Counted from the first letter of the stretch, positions 46,937-58,287 are shown. The stretch: DNA of 59,802 nt from Gnetum montanum (GCA_015680685.1 MNCI01000900.1:198899-258700), one strand, 5' to 3'. A program made the numbers and translations. The notes: a model not told the origin generated them from the sequence alone.

Positions 46937-47665
46937 TTATAAGGACCACATAGACTAGGCAATTGAACAAGATAGGAAACTTTCAACAACTCACAGTACT
47001 TGGCAAAGTTGGCTGAATCTCTTTAAAGTAAGTCATTTGTAGTTTACATACAATGCAATCGTTCCATTTCTCACAACTGCACGCCGCAACAGCACACACA
47101 CATACTCACATTAACTACTGAGTTTATTTGGAGGCATCTGGGCCTTAGTGTTGCCAGAGACCAGTAGGCACCTAAATCTTGTTCGAGGACACTCGTTGGC
47201 AGTCGCGTCCCAAATGGTTGCCAACAACTCAAAGTGGTCGTATTGAGTGTGCTGACTTGTTGATAATTAACAATTCAATAAAAATAAAAATAATTAACTA
47301 ATGAGAGTAGCAAATAACAGTAAATAACATTTGAATGAAATAATTAAGCTATTTTAAATGTTGCAAGGTTTATCAGAAATTTCGTCTTTATTTCTAAACA
47401 CAAGATGTGCTCAAGTACACAATGCTCAAATAAAGGTCCATTCACTTTATGACTCCTTCTGCGGACACTCAGAAATAATTCTAACTCTAGAAAGGGAAAA
47501 CTGCAAGGGTTTGGCTAAGGGACTAAGAAACTAATTATGAAACCAAGTGCCCCTGTCTCTTATTTATAGGCGATGAGACAAGTTCTAATATCACATGTCC
47601 AATATTTCTTTGGTAACTTCAATATCATAGATTCGATATCAAGGGTCTAATATCGGGACTCATCA

Positions 47666-49520
47666 ATGTGTAACTTGGATTGATATTAAATTTCTGAGGT
47701 ACCTACTAATGCCTTGTAACATGGTTATGTAAGGGCATTTGAGGCATGAACTTGCTTTGGGAAGGACCGACTTGCATAGTTTTTGGACATCAAGCATTTA
47801 TACTATTACCACACATTTTAATTCATTTAGGTGCAATCTTAATAACATGCATCATCCAACTTTCCTTGAGTCTAATCTAGAGTGTATTAAACTATAAACC
47901 TCATCTAGGACCTCAAGATTCATTATCTACATTCTTAACACTCCTTTTTGATTTTTATTTAGCCTTTGTTTTACTTAATAATTTTTAAAATGCTCTAGTA
48001 TTTTAAATAGAAAATTTTACAGAGGGCTACATCAATGCATCACTGTTGATGTAGTTAGATATATTGACACATACCTATTAATGTAGCACAAAAATACTAC
48101 ATATATGTGTGATACTTAGCTTAATTTCCACATCTTGCCTTCAAATGCTAAGGGAAGTTTTGCCATTTTTAAAGTCTAGAAGCTTCCCTAAGCCATAACT
48201 TCTTCCTGGGACATCTAGTTTCACTTGATTTTTGACATATGAACTTATAGAGTTGTGCTCTACATCATGGGATCTTCAACATATGCATTTTCCAATAGAT
48301 TTCACTAACACCCCATAAATAATGTATTAAAATAATACTAAATAAATAATAAATTAACTACAAATTATATATTAAAATGTCTAAGCATCTAAAACTAGTT
48401 GAGAGCTTTAACACCTAATCTTTTAAAATTATTACTAATCAAAAAGCAACCAAAAGAAACATAGCCTTAAAAAGATAAAATCAAAACTAATAATCCTAGG
48501 TTTGTTAACCTTATGGTATGTCAAGACCTTAAAGAAATGGAGAACAAGGATGCTTGTATGGTTGTTGTGTGTGTAGGACAAGAACTTGGATTATGATAAA
48601 AGGAGAGCTCAAAGAAGAAGGACATCTACAAGGTCTCAAGGAAGCATGCTAGAGTTCAAAGTGCATGTACAAGGAATGAAAACCTCAAAGCTCAACTCGA
48701 ATTATCAAAGGGAAGTCTTAGTATTGAAGAACTTATAAAAGAAATATGTCTCCAAGAAACAACAAAAATCTCCCATCAAGTGAAGATGTCTCTCAACAGT
48801 AGTAAATGCCTTGGAAGAAGAATAGAAGGATCAGTGAAGATGTCTTGAAGAAATAGTAGACATCTACTATCAAGTAATGATGTCTCCTTGATGATGAAGA
48901 CATCTTGGCTGAGTTGAAGATTTCTTAGAAGAAGATGCCTCTCAGAAACAGTAGAAATCTCCCTTATGAAGAAGACGTCTCTTCATAGATGTCTCCCTTG
49001 TGAAGAAGATGTATTTCCTAAATGGAAGTTTAATGTAGTGAGATGTCTTAATATTGAAGAATATGTCTCTAGTGATTGTTAGATAGCTATTGCATGAATT
49101 CTAAGGTGATTTCAGAAACTTCAAGACTATAAGAGGACTTCATTCTCTTGGGGAATGGGCAAGTGTTGTATGTAAGAAAGTATTAAACGTTAAGCAATCA
49201 TTGTGCATATTATTCTATTGTATTTTTGTGCCTCATTGTACTATCTTTTATACTATTGTAGGAGATTTTTTATGTTGTACCTTAAAATGCAAAGATTAAG
49301 AAATTGGTTGCATTCTTTCCAAGTGGGTGGGCCATCACAACCTAGGGAGAAGTAACCAAGAGAAGGCAAAGTATAGTAATAATAACTATTATAACAACAA
49401 GAGGAGTAAGTTGTTGAAGCAACTCATGCTACGGTATCCTTGAGAGAATAACTTGAGGTAGAATCTATTGATTAGATTCCCACTGCAAAGATAGAGAAAT
49501 TAAGGTAAAATTAAGCACCA
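47666..49520 (+). other. Unassigned region with GATGTCT repeats and TATA-like box
   Basis: No gene is seen. The part 48755-49070 contains many copies of AGATGTCTC, AGACATCT and AGACGTCTC spaced about 20-60 bp apart, followed by GACTATAAGAGGAC at about 49127. This looks like an LTR U3 array and TATA box, or a promoter for the reading frame that follows. A CATCAATGCATC word at about 48030 resembles the U3 of the LTR at 52321. Confidence 0.45.
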
Positions 49521-49524
49521 AGGC

Positions 49525-52130
49525 TCAAGAAAAATTTGGAAGTGACCTTAATGAAAGCTCTCCTAGAAATGATTTTTAGCAAGGAGATCCAAATTGTAGT
49601 TCTTCAAGAACTAAACTTTGGATCTTTCCTAGATTTGGTACTAGAAAAGATCTATATGAAGTTGCAAGGATCTTTGATATGGCTTATCATTTCCACTAGT
49701 GAGAAATGATATCTTGAAGAGACCTATATTTTTGGGATAATTTCCAAGGATTTGCAACCATCAAGATTAAAGAGATAACCATTTCCTACTTAATGGAGAC
49801 CATTGCAAAATCTCTTAGATTTTCCAACATAAGGAAAAAAGTGGTTGAGGTTTCAACACATGAAAATGTAGAGGTGAAGAAGAAATGAACCCAATGTTTC
49901 TATGTAGTGGACCATAAGGAGTATGGTATTCTTACAAAGGTATAATGTGCATATTTCAAGATTATGGTCTACCATCTTAATATAATAGTATGACAAAGCA
50001 AGGGCATGTGTAGCTCTATTCAAGAAATTCCTAGTCAATCTTCTTGAGCTTATCTTCTTAAAAATTGAAAATTAATTCAAAGAAAATGAGAAGGATTAGA
50101 AGACACTCCATTTTCATTACCTTATAAAAAAATTTGTAAAAGGAAAGGAATAGCACACTACTATAATGATGTGATTCGCAGAACACCTACTACATCTTGG
50201 TAGAAGATAATAAAGGATAAGATCCCTACTAAACTCCAAGATTAGACAAAATCTTCACCAATAGCACAACCACCAAAAGCAACACCTACAATGGCAGTAA
50301 TAGCAAAATGCCTAAGAAAACTTTGGGAGCAACTACAATAGCAAGAATATGGTGATGATGGTGAATTATCAACATATTATCCAATCTCAAGTCATCTCAA
50401 TAATGTTGTTAGAACTCTCAATTGATAGAATGGATGATGTAAACTATCTATTCTTTGCACAAAGAAATTAAGCTCCTATATTTACTAACTTGAATACACA
50501 ATAAGTCACTACATTTATCCCTAAAGAACAACACCTTAAAATATTTGGAAATGTAGTAACTTTCACAATCATGCTAGAAGAAGGAGAAGGTGTAATAATC
50601 CTAGTCATGCCACATAGTGGGTAGCAGACAAGAGCTTAGATGATGACAAATAAGATTAAAGAAGCTCATAGTACTCCTACAATATTTATTTCAAATATTG
50701 TCACTATCGTAGATGTCCAAGTATTTGGTAGAGCCAAGAGTAGAAGAATGAGTGTGACATAACATGAGGAGATATCGGATCAACTAGTTTGAGCTAAGCA
50801 ACCAATTCCAAAAAATTTTAACATCTTAACAGACATCATAGCAACCCAGGCATTATTGCTAAACATAAGAAGCAAGTTTGTAATTGCAGAAGTATAACTC
50901 AAGAAAACTACCAATATCAACTAAAGGTTGATAGTCAAGGTAGTAGAACTTAGGGCTTGATTGTTAAGTCATGTCATTCTTTGGCCAAAACACATAAGAG
51001 ATGAAGCTTTCCAATAACTTCAATAAAAATTGAAAGAGATTGAGAATGTCAAGAAGTGTGTATTCTAAGACACGTTATTATTAAATACCATGTTAAACAC
51101 CATAAATAATAATCCTCTAGACATGTGCATGGAAGATAAAATTTTAACCAAGGAAAATTAGTATCTACATAAGCTTGAAGTGCAAAAAGAATAGCTACTA
51201 GAGTATATTCACTAGTAGAAAGAATATCTTACTAGGGAAAATCAAAATGTTAAGAAGTTGACTACTAATAATAAAATCCTCTCAATGAAGAAAGTTCAAG
51301 CCAATTGCCAAAAGACTATCATTGAGCTTGCTTTCTAAAACAATGGAGCCCTAAAACATGAAAATATGAAAATATGAAAAATCATTATAGGAATTAGGTC
51401 AAATTACTTAAGGAAGTGAATAAGAAAGAAATCATGTTGGCAAATGCCAAGGTAAATAAAGCCCTATAGTAACTCCAACAAAGAGGTGATGCATGGTAGT
51501 CCATCTTTGATGGACTAAATGCATACATAAAATAAAAATTCACCTAAAGGAGTTATAAATCAAGGATATGACCGATTACATGGAATTAGCTAGCCTTTTC
51601 TATGCAAAATTAACAATGCTAAGTATAGGATGCCTAATGTCAAAGTTAAAGAAGCATGTGGCTATCTCCAATCTCCTCTATAAGTTAGAGTTTAAGATCC
51701 ACAAGGAGATGAAGTAGAAGTTGGAAGTAGCTAATTCAGAGCTTAAGGTTCTCAAGAGAAAGTTCAAGAAACAAACATTAGTTGCAAAGAACCTAGCTAT
51801 AAGAATGCATGCTCACCAAGAGTTGTAGAATCTTATATAAATGTTTAACATTAAGCATAAGAATTTTGTAACTTGGTTCATCAATATGAAGAAGATGTTT
51901 CAAAGACTATCTTTCCTATGATAAATACCAACATCAACCAATCTAGACAATGTTGCCTAAACCATTAATGATCAATAGACCAAAGAAGAAAACATGAATG
52001 CATTTTTGGATGCTTTAAAATTTTTAGACACTACACCAATAGTAGTAGGGTAACCCCAATTATCTAATGGACTAGGATGAAAGGAAGGATCATTTAAGAA
52101 GCTACATTCTTCACCTTTGGGCATGGTGTG
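49525..52130 (+). pseudogene. Long decayed reading frame, unknown, coiled-coil C-terminus
   Basis: Long coherent stretches can be read through scattered stops, mostly TAG. The first part (about 49525-49680) has DPNCSSSRTKLWIFPRFGTR then KDLYEVARIFDMAYHFH. Near 49740-49800 is FWDNFQGFATIKIKEITISY. A middle part (about 50420-51120) has HLKIFGNVVTFTIMLEEGEG and VQVFGRAKSRRMS. From about 51130 the sequence is rich in Glu, Lys and Leu with coiled-coil character (YLHKLEVQKE, KLEVANSELKVLKRKFKKQT) and ends ...SSPLGMV before 52130. I do not recognise the product. It lies just upstream of a plus LTR at 52321, so it could be an extra reading frame of R4 or of another retroelement. Frame continuity between parts was not checked throughout. 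Confidence 0.5.
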
Positions 52131-52320
52131 AAGACTCTATTATAGCTAATTTTATGTTAAATTTTGATAAAATTAATTACAGATTCTCAAACATTTTGTA
52201 ATGCAACACTCAGAATTAAATGTTAATTAGTTAATAGTTAGTTCATATCCCCTAAAATTTTGTAAACAAATTAGTCCTAATTTTGTTCACTTAAGGACAT
52301 GTTTTCAATCAATTGTGGCT

Positions 52321-52770
52321 ATATGATGAAGAGTCAATAAGTTAGTTGCATCAATGGAAATGCATCAATGCATCCGCATTGACATATCCTTTGATATACT
52401 GACATATGTGTGTTGATTTCATCTAGTCATTAGACTCTAGAAATGCATGCACCATCAACATTTATGGTATCTTTGATCATTCTAGTAGCTAGATTCTTGT
52501 AGCTTTCTTCTATAGCATTTATCTAAATTTTCCTCTAAGTTCCTATAATGTATATTAAATTGATTGAATGAAGTTTTGTTTAAGTGCATGATGTTTTTGT
52601 ATAATTTTGAATGATAATAAAATTGAGATTGACTCCTTCCATTGCAACACTTAAACTAGCACTTATTTTATTTTTAGCATTTTACTCTTAATGTACTTTA
52701 CTTTTCAACACTTAATAATTTAATATTTTATTCCATAACACCATGAGCACACTCACTTTAAGCATAATAA
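52321..52770 (+). repeat. Plus LTR fragment (U3-R), truncated
   Basis: It starts TGATGAAGAGTCAATAAGTT, like the LTR at 55706. U3 words include GAAATGCATCAATGCATCC. The shared block CCATTGCAACACTTAAACT is at about 52639-52657. It is cut near 52770, where minus-strand integrase sequence starts. It may be the 3' LTR of R4. Confidence 0.7.
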
Positions 52771-53160
52771 ATGATACTTCAAGATGTTGCATTAATTTCT
52801 TAAATGTAGTACTAGTTAAGTGGATTCTATTGTTTGAGATTAGCATTCTAGACACTCTAAACCTATTTACCATATGTTGTTGAACTTTGCAGCTATGTTT
52901 GCTATACAATATTTGACTATAGCTACTTCTACCTACTCAGTAAAATAGTTAACTATCATAATTATATAAGACCTTTCATTTGACATCAATGTTATAGGTC
53001 TTATAAAATCAATTCCCTATATGTCAAATGGCTCCAATGATTACATTCATTATTGTGGCTCTTCATTTTAGGTTTTCAATACTTCATATTTTTGACATCT
53101 TTCATAAGATTTTGAAAATTAGTATGCATCATTAAATATGATAGGCTAGAAGTAGCCTAC
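52771..53160 (-). pseudogene. pol: R8 integrase remnant (broken)
   Basis: This parallels R6 integrase at about 37870-38190. Readable words are LMQHL, the AKFNNIW-like second core region, the VNYFTE-like block (about 52955) and the GIDFIRPITLMSN-like first Asp region (about 53020-52980). It is interrupted at its C-terminal end by the LTR fragment on the left. Highly decayed. Confidence 0.7.
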
Positions 53161-53540
53161 AAGAAAAATTTTTAGTGCTATTCTTATTTCTAGATAATTA
53201 TCACCACATCGTCCATCATGTAAATCTTATAGGATTCTTTGTTGATTTTCTTTCAAAACATAACATCAAATTAGATTGTTTGCATAAATCTTATAAAGAT
53301 TTCCTTAGATTTCCATGCATTATTTTATTTTATGATGAAAATATTCTTTTTATTTTTTATTTCATTCTATATGAAATTATTATAATGTTAGATAATTCAT
53401 ATATAAGGACTCATTAGGAAATTGGTCCAACAGAGGTTCTTGTATTTCTTCCCATAGATCTTTTATTTTAATGAATCTACAGTCATTGCCAATTTCATAA
53501 ATAAGGATTCATTGGGAAATTGCTCCAACAAATATTCTTC
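53161..53540 (-). pseudogene. R8 integrase N-terminal and linker region, heavily decayed
   Basis: This position should hold the integrase zinc region and the linker to RNase H. A short duplicated phrase (CATTAGGAAATTGGTCCAACA near 53411, CATTGGGAAATTGCTCCAACA near 53511) suggests a local tandem duplication of about 100 bp. No intact motif remains. Confidence 0.45.
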
Positions 53541-53960
53541 ATTATCTTGATGATCTCATCTTAGTCTTGATAGATGATCAGCCACAACATTTTTAATTTC
53601 TTTTCTATTAATCATTGTGATATCAAATTCTTGTATTATCATAAGCCATCTAATCACTTTTGGGTTAACCTTTGGTTTATTTATTAAGAATCTAATTACA
53701 CTTTGTTTTGTATGAACATAAATTAAATACAAAAGTGCATAATCTCTAAATTCTTCAAGCTCATATACCATAGCCATAAGCTCCTTTTCTATAGTAGCAT
53801 AGTTTAGTTGTGCTTTGGTAATGTTTCAAGTCACATAGTGTATGTAGTAAGGTCTCTTTTGATCATCTAATTAAGTTAGCATTGTCCCTAGTGCATAGTG
53901 TGAAGCATTTGTCATGATGTGAAAAGGTCTTCACTAATCTAGAACTCTTAGGATTAGTGT
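53541..53960 (-). pseudogene. pol: R8 RNase H (broken)
   Basis: The open part 53777-53556 reads MAMVYELEEFRDYALLYLIY, then VHTKQSVIRFLINKPKVNPK, then VIRWLMIIQEFDI and KNVVADHLSRLR. It matches the C-terminal half of gypsy RNase H (HTDHxxIxxLxNKP...RW...VADxLSR). Asp and His of the TDH triad are altered. Upstream the QLNYAT-EKEL block is recognisable near 53815-53780. Confidence 0.8.
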
Positions 53961-55270
53961 CTATATTAGCTTTTATTTCAAGTTTTTAAATTTCTTTTTA
54001 CATTCTTCTAACCAGTAGAACGATTTATCTTTCTTTATCAATTTCACAAGATATTTTGCTATTTTTGAAAAGTTCTCCATAAATATTCTATAATGTCCTA
54101 TGTGATCAAGAAATGATCTAACATCCTTGACTCTTTGTGGTCATTATGTAATATTCTAGATGGCTCTAATTTTATTAGGATCTACCTCAATTTCCTTCTA
54201 TTATACCTTCTATCCTATGACTATGCCTTTATAAATCATTAAATGGAATTTTTGCCAATCAAGCTTTAAATTTTTTTTAATACATCTTTTTAAAATTTAC
54301 TCTAAGTAGTCTTGAGCTTTCTCAAAGTCTAATCCATAAGTAGAGAAATTGGCAATGGATATCTTAACTCCTTTGCCAGTATATTTTTGAAAGATACTAA
54401 GCACAAGTCTCTAGAATGTTGCTAGAGCATTGCATAGGTCAAGTGGCTTTTTCTTGTATGAAAAAATTCTTCACAAACTAGAGAATGTTTTTTTTCTCTT
54501 GATCCTGTTGTGTAATATGAATTCAGTTATATCTACTGTATTCATCCAAAAAACTATAGTATTGGTGCTCCACAATAGTATCTAGAACTTTATCAACAAA
54601 TCATTAAGAAAAGTGATATTTGAATATTTTCATGTTCAACAACCTAAAGTCTATATTGATCCTCCACTGGCTATCTTTGTTTTTGGAAAAATGACTATTG
54701 GGCTGATCCATTTACTATCTGTAATAGGATAGATAAACCCTACTTTTAGTTTTTTTTTTTTTTAGTTTCTATTTGAAAATGTCTTTGAACGTTGTGTTGA
54801 ATCTTTGTTGAGGCTGATAATATAGCTTAATGGCTAGTATTATATAGATGTTGTGTTGACATATTCATGGACATAGACTAGTGATTTCATCATAAGACCA
54901 TGCAAATGCATTCAGTCTTCTGTTTACCACTTCTAGTAATATTTTTTTCTAATATTTCTCAAGATTGACATTTATTATAGTTATTTTCTCATTATTTAGG
55001 AAAGCATATTCAAGCATTCCTAGTAAGGCTTTTACTTCTTGAGGTCTTGGTTCATACTTATCTAGAGTTTCTAATTCTTCCCATTCAATATCTTCTTCTT
55101 ATTGGAAATGAGTATAGGAAAGTTATCTTCATATTTTCTCTATCTTATCAATTTCTTATATATATGCACTTGTGATTATTTCATCCAGTTTCATGCATAT
55201 ATTTGATTTAGATTATATCTCATTAGTTAGCCACTAAGTGCCTTCTTACCTCATGACTACTACATACCAA
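53961..55270 (-). pseudogene. pol: R8 reverse transcriptase (broken)
   Basis: Read leftward from about 55270. An N-terminal linker with YEYAFLNNEKITIINVNL-like words is near 55025-54960. The palm region near 54640-54410 has YGxxGYNxI-like and ALATF-like words. The segment aligned with FMDD near 54365-54340 is destroyed. A RSFLDHIGYYRIFMENFSKI-like block lies at about 54120-54055. It is the most decayed RT in the window. Confidence 0.7.
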
Positions 55271-55379
55271 TACTATTGGATGCACATACCTTTGATGCAT
55301 ATCTTGCATGTTGAGATGTTATCTTATCTTGTTTTCTAAACTTTTACATGCAATTAAATCCATTATCATTGTATGTAAT

Positions 55380-55697
55380 ACATGGACCTATTTATTGTTG
55401 AATGGTTCTAGTCTTCTCTTTCTTGGATATTTCCAAGGATAAGTGTTTGATACTAAGCTTAGCATCTATAGTTCTAATTCATGTCATTTCCATAATTATA
55501 GAGAATTTCCCTTTATTCTTTCTTACATGAATGATAAGAAAGTCTATAGGAAATAAACTAACCATTTATGGTAGTTATAAAATCTTCTACTTATTCAAGT
55601 AGAAAAGCAATGTACTAGTCAACTAACTCTAATCACATGTTACATTTTTTTAATGAAGGTAAATTCTAGTCCTTGTATATATCTTAATAGATAATAT
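55380..55697 (-). pseudogene. pro: R8 protease fragment (broken)
   Basis: Read leftward from the right break at 55697: a sequence equivalent to the NLISQEMYK part of R6, then LVSLLVDFLIIHVRKNKGKF-like words and TIDAKLSIKHLSLEISKK-like words (about 55470-55430). The DSG active site has been removed, because the remnant stops just inside it at the start of the plus LTR. Confidence 0.65.
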
Positions 55698-55705
55698 TCA
55701 TCCCT

Positions 55706-56426
55706 GATGAAGTCTTAATAAGTTGGTTGTGTCGATGCATCTTTGGATGCATTGTTACATATGTGTTGATGTTGATCCTCTTGAACCTATATAAATATGC
55801 ATACTAGTTGCATTTATGACATCTTTGATCATTCTCTTAGTAAATTTCTTACAAATTTATTTCATATAATTTAGTAAAATTTCCTTTTGAGTACCCATAG
55901 TATGAATTGAATTAATTTTATAGATTTTTATTTGAGTGTAATATATACCTAGATAATGTTGCATGATGGAAATAAAATCGATATTTCTTCTTTTCATTGT
56001 AGCACTTGAATTAGTATTAAGTTTACTTACAACCATTTTACTTTACATGTAGTTTACGATCCTATAATTAAGTGTTTAATATTTTATTTTGTAGTAATGT
56101 GAGAATGACCACTTTGAGCATAATATACTATTGTTTAGCAATCCCAACAATGAATTCTTGGTTTACCAAGTTGTATATACTTGGTAACCCAGCAATGTTA
56201 GTATAAGTTTAGGATGTATACAGAAAGTGGGAATGGATACTCTCCATTTAGGATAGGTTATCTATTAATTAGTTAAATTTAATATCTAAATAACTTCTTC
56301 TATTAATCCTTTTAAAGATAGAAAATAATAAAAATATAAATAAAAATATCTTACACCTCAATCACACTTAATTATATGAATGAAATTGATCCAAGTGATG
56401 ATTGGGAAGATAATGACTAGTAACCT
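55706..56426 (+). repeat. Plus LTR, about 721 bp, 3' end truncated
   Basis: It starts TGATGAAGTCTTAATAAG. U3 carries GATGCATC and GGATGCATTG palindromic words. The TATA box CTATATAAATATGC is at about 55787. It continues through the CAATCCCAACAATG block to GATGATTGGGAAGATAATGA, and is cut at 56426 by the R9 LTR about 60-140 bp short of its expected end. Confidence 0.78.
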
Positions 56427-57140
56427 TGATGAGTGGCGAGGTACCCCTACACTCAACCATATGAATACGAGCATTTCACCCACAATCTGGTCGAACTCCG
56501 TAGATAGACTAGTTGTGGCACCTAGATAGTTATCCTTAGGTCGCAGTTCGCTATCTTTCCACCTGGACTAGTGTTATATTTGTCACGTATGGTTTAGTCT
56601 AGGATGAGATGTATGATGTGTTCCTAATTCTAATGCTACTCCTGAAGGCAGTGGAAAATAATATTAACTAAGCTAAGCTAAGAGGAAAAGGGTAAGAAAT
56701 CTAATCTAGACTAAGTGCAACGAGCAATCAATTCCTTGATCAACTGTACACATCTTGGACCTTGTGCATGACTACCACTAGGACTTCCAAGCATAGATCC
56801 TAGGTACGCCACTAGGATTACCAAGCATAGATCCCAAATATGCCACTGGGTTACCAAGTGTAGATCCTAGCTACACCACTGGGCTACCAAGTAGTCACAC
56901 TTAAATGCTCGTAATTAAGTCGTACTCATTCCGCATTCTAGGAGTTGAAGGGTGAGAGAGAGAAAATATTAAATAACATTAAATAAATAAACAGATAAAT
57001 AAATAACAAAGTGACTGCTGCAATGGTGAAGTAATCTCAATCCTTATTGCCGGTCATGTGCGTGTCCAAGTACGACACACTTGAATAAAGACACCGTACA
57101 ATCACATTCACCACACTACGAGTAGACACGGGAAAAAATC
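56427..57140 (-). repeat. R9 partial 3' LTR (R-U5 part)
   Basis: It is nearly identical over 0.7 kb with 58288-58985, including the repeated TACCAAGC(G/A)TAGATCC units. The LTR is cut about 74 bp downstream of where the TATA box lies in the full copy, so U3 and the promoter are missing, and gag begins at once on the other side. Confidence 0.85.
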
Positions 57141-58156
57141 ATCTAATGATTGTTGTATTGGCAAAGATGATGTCTCCACCTTGAGATTTGTTGATTTCTC
57201 CTTTTTATGATCATGGACCTTTGTTAAGTTGAAATTTTGGTCTCGTTGATGTTTTTCAATTTTCTCCCATCTAGCTAATTCTCCTTCTTCTTTTGCTACC
57301 TGCTGAATAAGCTCTTGGATTTGATGGATTTGTAAGTTGTATAGTTGACCTTGGGCATATACTCCTAAGGTCTCTCTTGTTTCATTACGTAGCCCATCAA
57401 TAATATGGTACATTAGCCTTTCCTCAGAAAACCCATGGCCTTGACAGTTGTTTAACAGTGCATAATACCTTTCTAAGGCCATGTCCAAGGGTTCATGTTG
57501 TGCTTGTTTCCATCCTTGGATTTTTTTCCTCAAGACTAACACTCTTGTGTAGGTTTGATATTTTTCGTTAAAGACTTCTACCATTGTTGACCAACGTCGT
57601 ATTAAATTTGGTTTTAACGATCTATACCATACTTTTTCTTGGTCAACGAGTGTCATAGGGAAGAGCTTAATTTTTTGCCACCCATTATCAATGTTGTTCC
57701 ACGTACAAGCATTGCAGAAGGCTTGTAAATGTTGATACGGGTCTAAATCATAGCCTCTTGAGAAGTTAGGGAAGTTGTTTAAATCAAGCCTGGGTAGACA
57801 ACTCTCTTTATGATGCCTACAGGAGATTCGAATAGCCTCTTGTATTTGCGTTAGGCTTGTAGTGGCCAGTGGGGGTTCATCGTCATCTGGTAAGTTATGT
57901 TTTCATGTGTTGCGATGACGTTGTTTTCGTTCATTCTTATAAGAAACCCCCACCTCAGATTGCATACTTCAATCTTCATCTTCATATGGTTCGTTGGTTC
58001 TCCAATGAACTTCCTCACTAAGTGTGGTGTTATTATTATCTTGGAGGAGAGGCATTGTTGTTGCATACTCCAATCTTCATCTTCATATGGTTCATTGGTT
58101 CTCCAATGAACTTCCTCACTAAGTGTGGCATTATTATTATCTTGGAGGAGAGTCAT
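57141..58156 (-). pseudogene. gag: R9 gag (broken; pol deleted)
   Basis: The start at 58156 gives MTLLQDNNNATLSEEV. A 101-bp tandem duplication in this N-terminal part (57961-58061 and 58062-58162) shifts the frame. The gag core is well kept: from 57656, MTLVDQEKVWYRSLKPNLIR, then WSTMVEVFNEKYQTYTRV. It continues with GWKQAQHEPLDMALERYYAL, DGLRNETRETLGVYAQGQL and a glutamine-rich helix, with 182 codons open counting a few LTR-derived codons at the end. The frame is cut before the Cys/His motif by fusion to the LTR at 57140. It is the best preserved gag in the window and looks younger than R3-R5. Confidence 0.88.
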
Positions 58157-58162
58157 TGTTGT
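57961..58162. repeat. 101-bp tandem duplication in the R9 gag
   Basis: Units 57961-58061 and 58062-58162 are about 95 percent alike. The length is not a multiple of three, so the gag frame shifts. Confidence 0.88.
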
Positions 58163-58267
58163 GTGTGAATTTATGTGACTTTTTATAATTACTTCTTTTT
58201 AAGAGATATATCGTTAAGTTCTTTAGAGTGACCTTGTATGATATAACTAATTTAGATAACTAGCATC

Positions 58268-58287
58268 ATCCTCGACAATGGTGCCAA
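58268..58287 (-). other. R9 primer-binding site
   Basis: On the minus strand TTGGCACCATTGTCGAGG lies directly at the LTR terminus. It matches the tRNA-Asp-type site. Confidence 0.8.

Larger units (their letters stand above)
43940..47226 (+). mobile_element. R7: 3.3-kb TG...CA insertion, probable long solo LTR
   Basis: The insert begins TGTTGGCACATTTGG and ends CCAAATGGTTGCCAACA, giving inverted termini of 8 perfect and about 15-17 imperfect base pairs. GCTCA (43935-43939) and ACTCA (47227-47231) are a 5-bp target duplication with one change. A TATA box (CCTATAAAAAGGC, about 45901) and a polyadenylation signal AATAAA (about 46085) lie in plus orientation, as in an LTR. I see no flanking direct repeats or pol, so a solo LTR is the best reading; a terminal-inverted-repeat DNA element is the alternative. 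It carries a MADS-box gene fragment. Confidence 0.75.
43530..47665 (-). repeat. R6 5' LTR, split by R7 (844 bp net)
   Basis: The parts 43530-43939 and 47232-47665 together match the 3' LTR at 34400-35240. They start TGATGAGTGGTGAGG and end GGACTCATCA. The break falls within GTATGCTCAAAGTG. The TATA box (minus) is at 47559-47569, with a decayed GATATC array at about 47587-47658. Confidence 0.88.
34395..47670 (-). mobile_element. R6: complete Ty3/gypsy element with nested insertion
   Basis: The element spans 34400-47665: 3' LTR, 3' noncoding part, integrase, RNase H, RT, protease, gag, PBS and 5' LTR, all on the minus strand. The flanking 5-mers ATGTA (34395-34399) and ATGTG (47666-47670) differ at one base and fit a 5-bp target-site duplication. 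Removing R7 and its duplication leaves about 9.97 kb. The two LTRs (841 bp, and 844 bp net) look over 90 percent alike where compared. Every coding domain is broken. Confidence 0.85.

Noticed and set aside
43940-47226. R7 as a DNA transposon on the basis of its inverted termini
   Set aside because: Not excluded, but TG...CA ends, a 5-bp duplication and a TATA/AATAAA pair fit an LTR better, and no transposase motif was seen.
48030-48330. A 5' LTR pairing with 52321
   Set aside because: Only a short U3-like word (CATCAATGCATC) is shared; the following sequence does not align, so no LTR boundary could be defended.
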